Assembly: GCF_024494655.1 (NCBI RefSeq)
Contig: NZ_JANHDL010000002.1
Location: forward strand, 372,001 to 436,000
Length of the DNA stretch: 64,000 nucleotides
From: Halorubrum laminariae
Lineage (GTDB): Archaea; Halobacteriota; Halobacteria; Halobacteriales; Haloferacaceae
Direction: 5' to 3'
Below are positions 1 through 9,699 of the stretch, one piece after another (the first letter of the stretch is position 1; the number at the start of each line of letters is the position of its first letter). The notes below the pieces were generated by a model. The model searched no databases. It saw only the letters and a list, made by a program, of their open reading frames with translations, and was not told where the DNA came from. Both the position numbers and the translations under genes were made by a program.

Positions 1-332
1 GCGTTCACGTCTCGCTTGACAGCCGCTCCATCGAGGCCGTTGTCGGCGAGGTTCTCGGCCGCGAGGTCGACGGCGTCGGGGTCGATGTCGGCGCACGTCA
101 CGTCGTATCCCTCCGCGGCGGCGCGGACGCCCCGGACGCCGGAGGCCGCCATGGCGTCGAGGTACGACGCCGCGCGGGGCTCGCGGTCGCGGTACGCGCG
201 CAGCACCGCGACGGTGACGTCGCGGTTCAGCTCCTGTGTTGGGTTGAAGAAGACGCCGCCGCCGGTTCCCTCGCTCGCCCCGTCGCGTGCTTCCGGTACG
301 GAGACGGTGACGCCGCCCTCCTCGATGTCCAT
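1..332 (-). CDS. trm1: tRNA (guanine-26-N2) dimethyltransferase Trm1, N-terminal part
   Basis: The N-terminal 110 residues are visible; the gene runs off the left edge. Trm1 uses S-adenosylmethionine to methylate G26 of tRNAs in the cytoplasm. The reading begins [13 protein letters not shown] and contains [12 protein letters not shown], the hallmark N-terminal Trm1 motif. A Rossmann SAM-binding start follows ([16 protein letters not shown], then DIDPDAV). The ATG is at 330-332. It is divergent from the repeat protein at 562, with about 230 bases between them for both promoters. Only the truncation by the window limits confidence. Confidence 0.9.
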   Translation of the reverse strand, partial: MDIEEGGVTVSVPEARDGASEGTGGGVFFNPTQELNRDVTVAVLRAYRDREPRAASYLDAMAASGVRGVRAAAEGYDVTCADIDPDAVDLAAENLADNGLDGAAVKRDVN

Positions 333-561
333 GCTCCGCGTTCGCCCATCCGGCACAAAAGGATCGCGCTCCGCGAGCGACGGGGAGACCGACGAGAACG
401 GGGCACCAATCGCGGCGTCGCGGCAGAAGCACGGTGACTTTAGCCCGTCAGCGCGGATACACGGATATGTTCGTGACCACACCGAAGCGGCGAGTGGAGA
501 CCGAAGGGTTCTGGCAGCCGGGAGCGGCGGGCCGGATTTTCGGTACGGAGGGGATGTGACG

Positions 562-1506
562 ATGGCGAGTCCCGCCCGCGTCGACGCGCTCACAGACATC
601 GCGTACGGCGCGCTGATCGTGTTGTCCATCGCGCTCATCGCGACGTTCGAGCCGAACAACATCGGCGTCGCGTTCGGTATCGGCGTGTTCGCGTCCTACG
701 TTGTCCACGTCGTCTGGAAGATGGCCCGGTTCGATCCCGACTGGATGACCCGCGAGGTCGCAGACCAAGTCGGCAAGGAAGTCGAGAAAACCGTCGGGGA
801 CACCGTCGACAAGGAAGTGGCCGGTAAAGTCGAGGAGACCGTCGGCGAGACGGTCGAGAAGACGGTGGAGAAAACTGTCGACGAAAAGGTAGGCGAGACG
901 ATGGAGAAGACTGTCGGTGAGACGGTCGAGAAGACTGTCGACGAAAAGGTAGGCGAGACAGTGGAGAAGACCGTCGGAGAGAAGGTCGAGGAAACGGTGG
1001 AGAAAACCGTCGGCGAATCGGTGGAGAAAACCGTCGGCGAATCGGTGGAGAAAACCGTCGAAGAAACCGTCGGCGAATCGGTGGAGAAAACCGTCGAAGA
1101 AACCGTCGGCGAGAAGGTTGAGGAAACGGTGGAGAAAACCGTCGGCGAATCGGTGGAGAAAACTGTCGAAGAAACCGTCGGCGAGAAGGTCGAGGAAACG
1201 ATGGAGAAGACCGTCGGCGAATCGGTGGAAAAGACCGTCGAGGAAACTGTCGGGGACAAAGTCGAGGAGACCGTCGAGGAAACTGTCGACGAAAAGGTCG
1301 AAGAGACCGTCGAGGAAACGGTCGATGAAAAGGTGGAGGAAACGGTGGAGAAAACGGTCGTCGAAAAGGTCGAAGAGACCGTCCAGAACGCCGATGTAGA
1401 CGATGAGGAGTCCGGTGAAGAGAACGGCGACGAGGCTGACGAAGACGACGAGGCTGACGAAGACGACGAGGCCGACGACGAAGCGACGGACGACCGAAAA
1501 CAGTAG
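562..1506 (+). CDS. Membrane-anchored protein with 53 tandem VxxT-type tetrapeptides
   Basis: This is a 314-residue protein of unknown function. Residues 12-29 and 33-52 are hydrophobic and look like two membrane segments. Residues 66-277 are 53 consecutive four-residue units with Val (twice Met) at position 1. Units such as [16 protein letters not shown] and VDEK recur without one insertion or deletion. The last 37 residues are almost all Asp, Glu and small residues. I chose the ATG at 562 because the open frame extending upstream to position 16 is antisense to trm1. The repeat part is rich in Glu and Lys and probably helical. A period of exactly four does not match a heptad coiled coil. The underlying DNA is repetitive too, so unit number may vary between strains. 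Confidence 0.75.
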   Translation: MASPARVDALTDIAYGALIVLSIALIATFEPNNIGVAFGIGVFASYVVHVVWKMARFDPDWMTREVADQVGKEVEKTVGDTVDKEVAGKVEETVGETVEKTVEKTVDEKVGETMEKTVGETVEKTVDEKVGETVEKTVGEKVEETVEKTVGESVEKTVGESVEKTVEETVGESVEKTVEETVGEKVEETVEKTVGESVEKTVEETVGEKVEETMEKTVGESVEKTVEETVGDKVEETVEETVDEKVEETVEETVDEKVEETVEKTVVEKVEETVQNADVDDEESGEENGDEADEDDEADEDDEADDEATDDRKQ

Positions 1507-1577
1507 GGCGACCGTAGCGTCCGCAGCGCTGTTCGGCCTCTCAGGCGAACATTTTGCGTTTCAGCGAAGGACAGTTG

Positions 1578-2549
1578 TCACGGATCGACGCGCGTGATCC
1601 ACGCCGCCGGGTTTTCGATCTCGTCGTCTGTCGGGAGGAAGTCCGGACTGTCCCAGACGACGCTTGCAGCCTCGATACCGCGGGCGTCGGCGACGTGAGA
1701 GAAGAAGGCCGCACCGCGCTCGTACTGCCGACGTTTGAGTCCGAGACCGAGCAGTCGGCGCGCGAGCCGCTGTACCGGGCCGCCACCCCCGCGGCGGGCG
1801 TCGAGCTTCCGGCGCAGGTCGGCGTACTCGCCGTCGAACGCGCGGTCCATGAGCAGTTCCGCGTACCCCTCGACCGCCGTCATCGCGGTCTGCAGCTCCG
1901 CGAACGCGGCGGGGTCGAACCCGCCGGATGAGAGCCCATCGACGCCCCGCTCGACGCGGGATTCGAGGTATTCGGGGAGCCACGGTGCCGCGCCGAACTC
2001 CGCCGCGTGTGTTACCTCGTGGAAGGCGATCCACCGCCTGAACCGGGGCGTCTCGACATCGAGCATCGACGCGACCCGGACGATGTTTGGGTGAACGAAG
2101 TACAGCCCGTGGTCGGCGTCGGGCTCGTCGGCGAGCAACAGCGGGTCGTACTGGCCGAGCACGTTTCGCGCGAGGAACCCGAGCGCGAACGCCATCGATC
2201 CGGTGTTGGCGATTCGAGAGAGGTCACGAACCGGACTCCACGGCACGCCGCTCGCGGTCGCCTCGATCGGGGCCATCACCCGACGGAAGGTGCCGGCACT
2301 CGCGTCGATCCAGTGGTGTCGGTTCTGTACCTCGATCGACGCCGGCACGTCGAAGTCGATCCCCGCCACCTCGCGGAGCCGCGCGTTCGCGTCGCGGACG
2401 TCGGTCGCGTATCCTTCGCGCTCCGCGCTCGTGAGCGCGATCGACCCGGGATCGGTGCTCTCCTTCGCGGCCGCGGCGGCCCGATCCCAGTCGACGACGC
2501 CCGAACCGGCGGCCTCGGAGACGACTCGGGCGCTTCGGAGGAAGTCCAT
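1578..2549 (-). CDS. Zinc-dependent metalloprotease-like protein (zincin, DUF2342 type)
   Basis: The 323-residue protein carries HEVTH at residues 177-181, the HExxH zinc-binding motif. It sits in a context (WIAFHEVTHAAEF, then WLPEYLESRV) typical of the family often annotated 'coenzyme F420 biosynthesis-associated' or zinc-dependent metalloprotease. Its substrate is unknown. No signal peptide is visible, so it is probably cytoplasmic. The ATG at 2547-2549 is the first start in frame. It is divergent from the M42 peptidase at 2720, with 170 bases between. The family call is firm from the motif and length; proteolytic activity is not demonstrated for these archaeal members. Confidence 0.8.
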   Translation of the reverse strand: MDFLRSARVVSEAAGSGVVDWDRAAAAAKESTDPGSIALTSAEREGYATDVRDANARLREVAGIDFDVPASIEVQNRHHWIDASAGTFRRVMAPIEATASGVPWSPVRDLSRIANTGSMAFALGFLARNVLGQYDPLLLADEPDADHGLYFVHPNIVRVASMLDVETPRFRRWIAFHEVTHAAEFGAAPWLPEYLESRVERGVDGLSSGGFDPAAFAELQTAMTAVEGYAELLMDRAFDGEYADLRRKLDARRGGGGPVQRLARRLLGLGLKRRQYERGAAFFSHVADARGIEAASVVWDSPDFLPTDDEIENPAAWITRVDP

Positions 2550-2719
2550 ACGGACTGGAGGCAGAGCCGCCTCAAATCCCTTGTGCCGCTTTCGTCGACG
2601 AGCGGGGAGTGCGGGTGGCGGCGGCGACCGTCGTGGCGAGTACGGATACCGGAGACAGTCATTGTGCCGTCAGGCGTCGGATCCGGCGGTTTCTTACTCG
2701 TGCCGCGACTGTCGTACCC

Positions 2720-3784
2720 ATGAACGAACCACAGCGAGCGTTCCTCGACGACCTGCTCGCGACAGCCAGCCCGTCCGGCTTCGAGACGGCGAGCCAGCGC
2801 GTCTGGACGGAGTACGTCCGCGAGTTCGCGGACGACGTGTCGACGGACGCCTACGGTAACGCGGTTGCCGTCCACGAGGGAGAACCCGACGCGCCGACAA
2901 TCGCATTCACTGGCCACGCCGACGAGATCGGGTTCATCGTCCGAGACATCCTCGACGACGGCTACCTCCGGATCGGCCGGATCGGCGGGTCCGACCGCAC
3001 CGTCTCGAAGGGGCAACACGTCACTGTCCACGCCGACGAGCCCGTCAACGGCGTGATCGGGCAGACCGCGATTCACCTCCGGGACACCGGCGACGACGAG
3101 TACGAGGACATCGCGGGGCAGTTCGTCGACATCGGCGCGACGGACGCCGACGAGGCCCGCAACTACGTCGAGATCGGCGACCCGGTTACGTTCTCGACCG
3201 CTGCGGCAGAGTTGGTCGGTGACCGGATCGCCGCGCGCGGGATTGACAACCGGACCGGGACGTGGGCGGCCGCCGAGGGGCTCCGGCGCGCCGTCGACGC
3301 CGACGCGGAGCCGACCGTCTACGCCGTGTCCACGGTGCAAGAGGAGGTGGGACTCCAAGGCGCTCGGATGGTCGGCGTCGATCTCGACGACGTCGACGCG
3401 TTCGTCACAGTCGACGTGACCCACGCCACCGACAACCCCGATGTCGACAGAGAGCACCGGGGACCGATCGAACTGGGAGCCGGGCCGGTCGTGAGTCGAG
3501 GGAGCGCGAACCACCCCGCGCTCGTCGACCTCGCTACGACCGCCGCGGCCGATGCCGACGTCGAGGTGCAGCTGCAGGCCGCGGGCACGCGGACCGGCAC
3601 CGACGCGGACGCGTTCTACACCGCTCGCGGGGGCGTCCCGTCTCTCACCGTCTCGATCCCCAACCGCTACATGCACACGCCCGTCGAAGTGATCGACACC
3701 GGCGACCTCGCTGCGGTCGCCGACCTCCTCGCTGCGGTCGCCGAGGGCGCGTCCGACGCGATGCCGCTCGCCGTCGACGTGTGA
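2720..3784 (+). CDS. M42 family metallopeptidase (tetrahedral aminopeptidase type)
   Basis: The 354-residue protein belongs to the M42 dinuclear-metal aminopeptidases, which trim peptides in the cytosol and often form dodecameric TET particles. All expected ligands are visible: H66 and D68 (GHADEIGF), D176 (IDNRTGTW), the catalytic pair E208-E209 (QEEVGLQG), D232 (DVTHATDNP) and H319 (YMHTPVE). The ATG at 2720 was preferred over an upstream extension to 2609, whose residues are out of family. The gene is monocistronic and followed by tRNA-Glu. Which residues it removes cannot be told from sequence. Confidence 0.9.
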   Translation: MNEPQRAFLDDLLATASPSGFETASQRVWTEYVREFADDVSTDAYGNAVAVHEGEPDAPTIAFTGHADEIGFIVRDILDDGYLRIGRIGGSDRTVSKGQHVTVHADEPVNGVIGQTAIHLRDTGDDEYEDIAGQFVDIGATDADEARNYVEIGDPVTFSTAAAELVGDRIAARGIDNRTGTWAAAEGLRRAVDADAEPTVYAVSTVQEEVGLQGARMVGVDLDDVDAFVTVDVTHATDNPDVDREHRGPIELGAGPVVSRGSANHPALVDLATTAAADADVEVQLQAAGTRTGTDADAFYTARGGVPSLTVSIPNRYMHTPVEVIDTGDLAAVADLLAAVAEGASDAMPLAVDV

Positions 3785-3899
3785 TCAGGTGCCGGCAGGT
3801 AACGTCTCGCCGTCCCACGGTAAACCGGGACACGGAAGCGGTGAAACGGAACTGTTTTACAATCACCATTCGTACCGACAGGTACGTCAGAAGACGTGC

Positions 3900-3974
3900 G
3901 CTCTGGTGGTGTAGTCCGGCCAATCATATTGCCCTCTCACGGCAATGACCTGGGTTCGAATCCCAGCCGGAGCA
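3900..3974 (+). tRNA. tRNA-Glu (anticodon CTC)
   Basis: The 75-nt cloverleaf folds fully. The acceptor GCTCTGG pairs with CCGGAGC (one U-G pair) and A is the discriminator. The anticodon stem TTGCC/GGCAA holds a CTCTCAC loop with CTC at 3936-3938. The T arm is CTGGG-TTCGAAT-CCCAG. No intron and no encoded CCA. tRNA genes are common integration sites, but I saw no second copy of its 3' end in the window. Confidence 0.95.
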
Positions 3975-4076
3975 TCCTTTCCTCTCGCAGTTTTGGGGTT
4001 TAGCTAAAAGTAGACGCTACGCCCCTTCCTCAGCGAGCACCGACTGAGGGGAAGGCGCGAGCAGGGGGGATACAGC

Positions 4077-4134
4077 GTTCACGAGAGTGAACTCCCGTGC
4101 GCGGACGAGACGCGAGCGTCTCGTCCGCGCACGG
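4077..4134. repeat. Two adjacent inverted repeats, the second a 40-bp near-perfect palindrome
   Basis: GTTCAC/GTGAAC (4077-4092) is followed by a 19-bp stem at 4095-4113 and 4116-4134 with a two-base loop. They lie between tRNA-Glu and the helicase-nuclease operon. A third, imperfect stem (CTCAG/CTGAG) lies near 4030. The perfect long stem could be a terminator or the relic end of a mobile element; nothing else codes in 3975-4203. Confidence 0.6.
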
Positions 4135-4203
4135 TTCCTATATACGATTCGGAGTTGTAGTATTCTAACGAAGATTTAACCGACACCGCAGACTTCTCAG
4201 AGT

Positions 4204-6789
4204 GTGCCAGTCCCCCGCGCAAAATCGCCACGCCGACTCTACGATGAGGTCAAAACGTACGATCGGGTGATCACTCCGGATGGCCCGCTCGCAAGTGCGC
4301 TCAATCGCCATCTCGATCGTCCACATCTCGGCCCGTTCGCTATCCCACCACGCCGACTTGCAGTCGGTCAACGCCAGAAGTCCGAGGACCGTCTCGCCTT
4401 CCTCGGCATGCTTGACCACGAGGACATCCCGTGGAAGCGTTGCGCATACGCGATTGGGAACATCCTCCAGTGTTGGGAACACCGAGGGTCACACGACGCC
4501 ATCTTCGAGTACGACGGCTACGTCGACGACGCCACCGAACGCGCCGTGGATCGAATCGGGGAACTCGAGACAGCTTCGATGAAACTCACAAACGAGACCA
4601 TCGATCCGGAGCTCGACGTGGTCGTCGTCGAACCGGCGATGCTCACCCAACTCGAACGAGCATATCTACCCACCGAGTACGACACAGTCGATCTCTTCAC
4701 TGACAGAGAGTTCGAACTCCCGCCGTTCCGCATTCACAACTCGCCGACGGAGATCGTAGAGACCGTCGTCGATTCCGTCGACGACGAGAACGCTGATTCC
4801 GTCGGGATTGTTCTTGACCAAGAAAGCGAGTACTCACCGCTTATCGAGTCCGCGCTCGAAGCGGCCGACATTCCGTTTTTCGGCGGGCCGGGGTTCACCG
4901 ATCGTAGCGAACATCGGCTGTTCCTCCATCTTCTCCGGACCGCCCACCGTGGGAGTGATACCCGAATAAGCGAGATCCGGTCGCTGTTGACAGTCTTCGA
5001 TTGCGACGTTGACGACGCTGACACAGACAAGCGACTGTACGAGCTTGACAATGGAGACCTCGCGTGGCTGATCGACTTCTGTCATGATGTCGAAGAGTAC
5101 ACCTTCTCTGACGCCCTCTCTGTGTTTGAACGCCACACCGACGACACGCTTGACGACTTCCGCGAGGAGCTTGCGACGCTCGACATCGCCGACGAATACA
5201 TCACGGAAGCGCGTCTCGACGAGTTATCGTTTTATCTTCAGACCTACGAGGTGCCGGTCGATCGAGAGAACGAGGGCGTCCTGCTCGCCGACGCGAAGTC
5301 GGCGGCGTACGTGGGTCGTGAGGTCGTCTTCTACTTGGGGCTCGACGACCGCTGGACCCACTCGGCACCACGTCGGCCATGGGTCGATCAGGACGCCCAG
5401 TTCACGCGGAACCTCAAGAGCTTCCAGCTGCTGTTACAGAGCGGCAGCCAGCAACACTATCTCGTCCAAGACGCGACCGGTGGATCGCCCGTCACGCCAT
5501 GCCTGTACTTCGAAGAACTCCTCGAGGCAGAGTACGACCGATTCTCCGATCTGCCTTCGACAACTCACCAGATCCAAACCGCAGCACGAGCTGGTGGCGG
5601 ATTCGAGAACGAACCCGTTGACGTGTCCCCAGAGCCGGTCAAGACGATCAGCAAGTCAAGTCTCAATACCTACGTGAACTCACCGCGGGACTACTACTTC
5701 AGTCGGATCGTCGACGGTCCGGAGAAGGCGTATCTCACCGAGGGAAACCTGCTCCACGACTTCGCGGAGTTCTACGTCAACCATCCGGACGCGGTTGATA
5801 AGGAGACACTGACGGAGGTCGTCGACCTCATGCTCGAGGAAGTCCGTCCGCTGGTTCGCTCCGTCGATGAACGGACCCGGCGCACTGAGTATCGTGCGAG
5901 CCTCGAAACGATCGTCTCATATCTTGATGCGAACCAGCCGACCGAGGGCACGTTTCTGACGCCGTCCAGTGGGGATGACAATGCCGTCGCCGCTCACTTC
6001 GGTCGGGATGTCGACTCCCCCGTGACTGAACGCCGGTTTACTGATGAAGAACTGGGCATCAACGGAATGATCGACCTCGTTCAGTCGCAGCGAGACCTGC
6101 TCGACTACAAGAGCGGCAGCGAGAGCAGCGCCACCTCGATCGTCAAACACGCCGCGATCGACGAGCCGACAGACGAGCCTGACTTTCAGGCGTTGCTTTA
6201 TCTCACCTATTGGCGATCACAGCGTCCGGGTGAACACCTCTCGTTCACGTTCTTCTACGTGACTGAACTCGTCGACGACGTAATCGCTGGCGACACCAAT
6301 GTCGACGATGCGCTGACGACTGTATCGTATTACCCGGAACCACTCACCGCGCACGTGCAACGTGAGGAGTTCTTCGCGTATCTCCGTGAGGAGGGGGCAC
6401 AGAAGTGCCAGAAGATCCTCTCGAAGATCGACTATCAGACGTACGCCGCGCTCTTCGATGCCGCGCCGCTCGTCGAGACGACCGACAGCGACGAACTCAT
6501 CGAATCGGAGTTCGGAGAGACAATGATTGACCGGCTCGAAGCCGAGATTGGCGAGTACAAGTATGTGACGACGGGGAGCAAGCAGGTGATGCGAGCAATC
6601 GTCGACCGACAGAAGGGTGCGTTCTTCAAAACCGATCTCGATGCGTTCGAATCGTTTGTCGACGAGCGACTGGCGGAACTCAATCGACGCCGCACTGGCG
6701 ACGAGGCGTTCCCCATCGAGGGGCTCGCCGGCGAGCCGAACTACCGACGGGTTGACAATCGGGATCTCCTCTTGGAGGGTGAACAATGA
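4204..6789 (+). CDS. AddB-like PD-(D/E)XK nuclease subunit of a helicase-nuclease pair
   Basis: The 861-residue protein resembles AddB/RexB-type subunits of DNA double-strand-end processing enzymes. The C-terminal nuclease core is visible near residues 620-640 (GINGMIDLV then LLDYKSGS), giving the D and DxK catalytic motif. The N-terminal half looks like an inactive UvrD-type fold: no Walker A is present where one would be expected (VITPDGPLAS). The conserved stretch before the nuclease reads NSPRDYYF where AddB has a Cys, and I see no set of four cysteines, so an iron-sulfur cluster is unlikely. A GTG start at 4204 is used. The stop overlaps the next ATG by four bases, so the two are made together. 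Likely role: end resection in repair, possibly degradation of foreign DNA. Confidence 0.75.
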   Translation: MPVPRAKSPRRLYDEVKTYDRVITPDGPLASALNRHLDRPHLGPFAIPPRRLAVGQRQKSEDRLAFLGMLDHEDIPWKRCAYAIGNILQCWEHRGSHDAIFEYDGYVDDATERAVDRIGELETASMKLTNETIDPELDVVVVEPAMLTQLERAYLPTEYDTVDLFTDREFELPPFRIHNSPTEIVETVVDSVDDENADSVGIVLDQESEYSPLIESALEAADIPFFGGPGFTDRSEHRLFLHLLRTAHRGSDTRISEIRSLLTVFDCDVDDADTDKRLYELDNGDLAWLIDFCHDVEEYTFSDALSVFERHTDDTLDDFREELATLDIADEYITEARLDELSFYLQTYEVPVDRENEGVLLADAKSAAYVGREVVFYLGLDDRWTHSAPRRPWVDQDAQFTRNLKSFQLLLQSGSQQHYLVQDATGGSPVTPCLYFEELLEAEYDRFSDLPSTTHQIQTAARAGGGFENEPVDVSPEPVKTISKSSLNTYVNSPRDYYFSRIVDGPEKAYLTEGNLLHDFAEFYVNHPDAVDKETLTEVVDLMLEEVRPLVRSVDERTRRTEYRASLETIVSYLDANQPTEGTFLTPSSGDDNAVAAHFGRDVDSPVTERRFTDEELGINGMIDLVQSQRDLLDYKSGSESSATSIVKHAAIDEPTDEPDFQALLYLTYWRSQRPGEHLSFTFFYVTELVDDVIAGDTNVDDALTTVSYYPEPLTAHVQREEFFAYLREEGAQKCQKILSKIDYQTYAALFDAAPLVETTDSDELIESEFGETMIDRLEAEIGEYKYVTTGSKQVMRAIVDRQKGAFFKTDLDAFESFVDERLAELNRRRTGDEAFPIEGLAGEPNYRRVDNRDLLLEGEQ

Positions 6790-9629
6790 GCGGCGTCGAC
6801 CCGAACCCGGAGCAACGCGAGCTCATCGAGGCCATTGACGGCCTCTATCTCGTCGATGCGGGTGCTGGAACCGGGAAGACGTTCACCGTTACCCGGCGGT
6901 ACGCCAATATCGTGGCCCAAGACGGCGTCGATCCCGAAGACGTGCTGTTGGTGACCTTTACGAACAACGCGGCCGAGGAGATGCGGGAACGGATTGTGCG
7001 TCACAGTGAGTACGGGATGCGGGAGCTCGCGAACGCGCCGATCCAGACGTTCCACTCGCTGTCACACGACCTGCTCGACGAATACGGACACGACGCACCG
7101 ACGTCCCTCGGGATTGATGAGACGATCACCGGATCGACACGGATTATCGAGGACAACATCATCGAACAGGCGCTGTTTCGTGAGTTCCTCGGCCAGTTCA
7201 TCGATAATCACCCGAGGTTCGAAGAGTTCTTCACGGCACTATCGGAGACATCGGAACTGCTCGATCTGATCAAGGAACTGTCCGCAAAGGGTGTGTTCCC
7301 CACTGCGGATGGCTGGTACCGGGACGGCGAGTCACACCTCGACGGGGACTTCGAGGCATTCGAGACGCTGTTCACCGACCGGAACGAATCACGGAACGGC
7401 GGGAGCAAGCAATCGAAGCTTCGAAAGAAGCTCTATCAGTATGGTGAAGACAAGACGTACCTCCCGGAAGCGCCTACAAAATGGGACATCCGCGGCGATG
7501 GCAAGCAAGTCCCGACGGACCTCGCTGAACGCGTCTTTGAGGAGGACAGAACGGCACTCAAGCGGTTCGTCCACGACGTGTACCACGCCTATCTCGAGTT
7601 CGCGCTTCGGCGGAACTACCTGAACTTCGGGTTCCTCCAGCTCTTCGCGTTCGTCCTCCTGTGCGAGGATCACGCCCTCCGGGAGCGTCTGGAATACGAG
7701 TACGTGATGGTCGACGAGTTCCAAGACTCCAGTGAGATCCAGTTTAAACTCACGTTGCTGCTCGCCGGCACGAACAACATCTGCGTGGTCGGCGACTGGA
7801 AACAGAGCATCTATAGTTTCCAGTACGCAGATGTCGACAACATCCGCGAATTCGACGATCGGATCGGACAATTTACCGCGGAGCTGAATCAGGACACAGA
7901 TCGAGTCACGTTCCCGACGACGCCGGTGAACGACAAGCAATTGACGCGGAATTATCGGTCGACGCAGTCCATCTTGGACTTCTCTACCCACGCGCTGACT
8001 GCCCGTGCGACAAAGAACGAATCGCTGGATGCGGAGGCTATCTCCGAGCAGATTACACCACTGACCGCCGATACAGACCGAGACGATAGCTACATCGAGG
8101 CGCTCACGAGTGAGGACGAACACGAGGCCATTCTCGCGAAGATCGATGCGATCGTCGACAACGACGCCTACGCCGTCGAAGGCGACGACGGCACGTATCG
8201 CGCTCCGGAGTACGGCGACATCGCCGTGTTGACGCGAACCCGTGATTTCGGGCGGGATCTGCTCGATACGGCGAGTGATTTCGGTCTGCCAATGGCCTAC
8301 GAGGGCGGGATCGAGGTCTTCCGGACCGACGCCGCGAAGTTGGTGTTAGGGTGGTTGCGTATCCTCGAACGCGACGCCGAACGCGGGTGGGTGCTCGTCC
8401 TCGAAGAGGCGGGCTACACGATCGACGAGGTGAAGGCGATCATCGAGCGCGAGGCGTACCCCGACGAGATGGTCGCCTTCCGAGAGGATCTACGGGATCT
8501 GGAGACGTTCGGCGGCGTCGCTCGGCGCGTGTTCGAACAGTACGGCCGTTCCGGCCCCACCGCAGACGTCGTTCTCGACACTATCCAGTCGGTTCACGGG
8601 ACGACGACGTTCACCCGTGGAGAGCTGATCCGATTCATCGAGGAGGCGATTGCTGATGGGGGTACACACGACGTCGACGCCGGGGCTGGGACGAATGCGG
8701 TGACTGTCCAGACGATCCACGCAACGAAGGGGCTCGAATATCCGATCGTCATTCTCGCGAATATGAACGCCAACAAGTTCCCGTCTTCCGGCGGAAACGG
8801 GAGCGATATCGCGTACACCGACCCAATTGGTCTCCGGCAGCGGAAGGTGTACTCGGTAGAGGCACACGGCGTCCCGCACGTCTACGACAGCTGGAAGACA
8901 GACGTTCTCAATCGCTGCCTCCCCCAGAACTACGAGGAGGAACGCCGTCTTCTCTATGTGGCTGTCACGCGCGCTGAAAGCCATCTCGTCTTGACCGGTG
9001 GCGCTGACCCGAATTCGTTCCTCGATGCACTCCCCGTTGCTGTCGAAGATGTCGATCCCGATCTGTCTGCGTTCAATCCGGAAGACGACGAGCATTCGAC
9101 GTACACGGTCGACATTCCCGAGCCCGATGGACCGACGAGTTACTCACCGCACACCTTCATCGATGACGCCGTCTTCGAAGGGAATACCGGTGGACGGGGA
9201 ATGGAGTTCGGGTCAGACGTCCACGAGTTTGCGGAACGGTATGTTCTCGGTGAGGCAGTTGAACCCAATAATCCTGACAAGGAGCATGTGAAGGCGTTAC
9301 TCGACTCACTCGATGGTGAGACGAGAGCCGAGATCGATGCGTTCCTCCCGCTTACCGTCGACGGCGAGGAGGTAACGATCGGCGGCATCATCGACCTGCT
9401 TCACGTGACGGCAGATCGTGTCGAAATCATCGACTACAAAACCGATCTCACAACGCACGCAGAAGACGAATACCGGAAACAGCTCAGTATCTACTACCAC
9501 GTCGTCGCCGACCAATATCCCGATCGGTCAATCACTGCGTCTATTTTCTACACCGATGATAGCACTCGTTACAATATTGACCCGCTCGATAAAGGGGCTC
9601 TTCGAGAGCTAGTACTACAGAGCGTTTAG
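6786..9629 (+). CDS. AddA-like UvrD/Rep helicase with C-terminal nuclease domain
   Basis: The 947-residue protein is an SF1 helicase. Walker A is DAGAGTGKTFT near residues 24-34, Walker B is VDEFQDSS near 313, and later motifs are IHATKGLEYP and VAVTRAE. The C terminus carries a second PD-(D/E)XK nuclease core (GGIIDLL, then VEIIDYKTD). This is the AddA/RecB architecture. It overlaps the AddB-like gene by ATGA, so the products most likely form one heterodimer that unwinds and degrades DNA ends. The recombination hotspot it would recognise, if any, cannot be read from sequence. The next gene is convergent, 70 bases downstream. Confidence 0.85.
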   Translation: MSGVDPNPEQRELIEAIDGLYLVDAGAGTGKTFTVTRRYANIVAQDGVDPEDVLLVTFTNNAAEEMRERIVRHSEYGMRELANAPIQTFHSLSHDLLDEYGHDAPTSLGIDETITGSTRIIEDNIIEQALFREFLGQFIDNHPRFEEFFTALSETSELLDLIKELSAKGVFPTADGWYRDGESHLDGDFEAFETLFTDRNESRNGGSKQSKLRKKLYQYGEDKTYLPEAPTKWDIRGDGKQVPTDLAERVFEEDRTALKRFVHDVYHAYLEFALRRNYLNFGFLQLFAFVLLCEDHALRERLEYEYVMVDEFQDSSEIQFKLTLLLAGTNNICVVGDWKQSIYSFQYADVDNIREFDDRIGQFTAELNQDTDRVTFPTTPVNDKQLTRNYRSTQSILDFSTHALTARATKNESLDAEAISEQITPLTADTDRDDSYIEALTSEDEHEAILAKIDAIVDNDAYAVEGDDGTYRAPEYGDIAVLTRTRDFGRDLLDTASDFGLPMAYEGGIEVFRTDAAKLVLGWLRILERDAERGWVLVLEEAGYTIDEVKAIIEREAYPDEMVAFREDLRDLETFGGVARRVFEQYGRSGPTADVVLDTIQSVHGTTTFTRGELIRFIEEAIADGGTHDVDAGAGTNAVTVQTIHATKGLEYPIVILANMNANKFPSSGGNGSDIAYTDPIGLRQRKVYSVEAHGVPHVYDSWKTDVLNRCLPQNYEEERRLLYVAVTRAESHLVLTGGADPNSFLDALPVAVEDVDPDLSAFNPEDDEHSTYTVDIPEPDGPTSYSPHTFIDDAVFEGNTGGRGMEFGSDVHEFAERYVLGEAVEPNNPDKEHVKALLDSLDGETRAEIDAFLPLTVDGEEVTIGGIIDLLHVTADRVEIIDYKTDLTTHAEDEYRKQLSIYYHVVADQYPDRSITASIFYTDDSTRYNIDPLDKGALRELVLQSV

Positions 9630-9699
9630 CTCCGTTTATCGCAATTGAACTCCCCAAAATGGCGCTTCCGGTTCATTTCGAATCGATCTCTTAACTCGA

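Noticed and set aside
16..561. N-terminal 182-codon extension of the repeat protein
   Set aside because: It is antisense to trm1 and the promoter gap; the protein-like part starts at ATG 562 with a membrane segment.
696..1259. Minus-strand ORF of 187 codons, rich in Ser, Thr, Val and Phe
   Set aside because: It is the mirror image of the tetrad repeat; a repetitive GC-rich gene keeps its antisense frame open.
2276..3676. Minus-strand ORF of 466 codons opposite the M42 peptidase
   Set aside because: A typical antisense shadow in high-GC DNA; low-complexity Arg/Asp/Val content and no family features.
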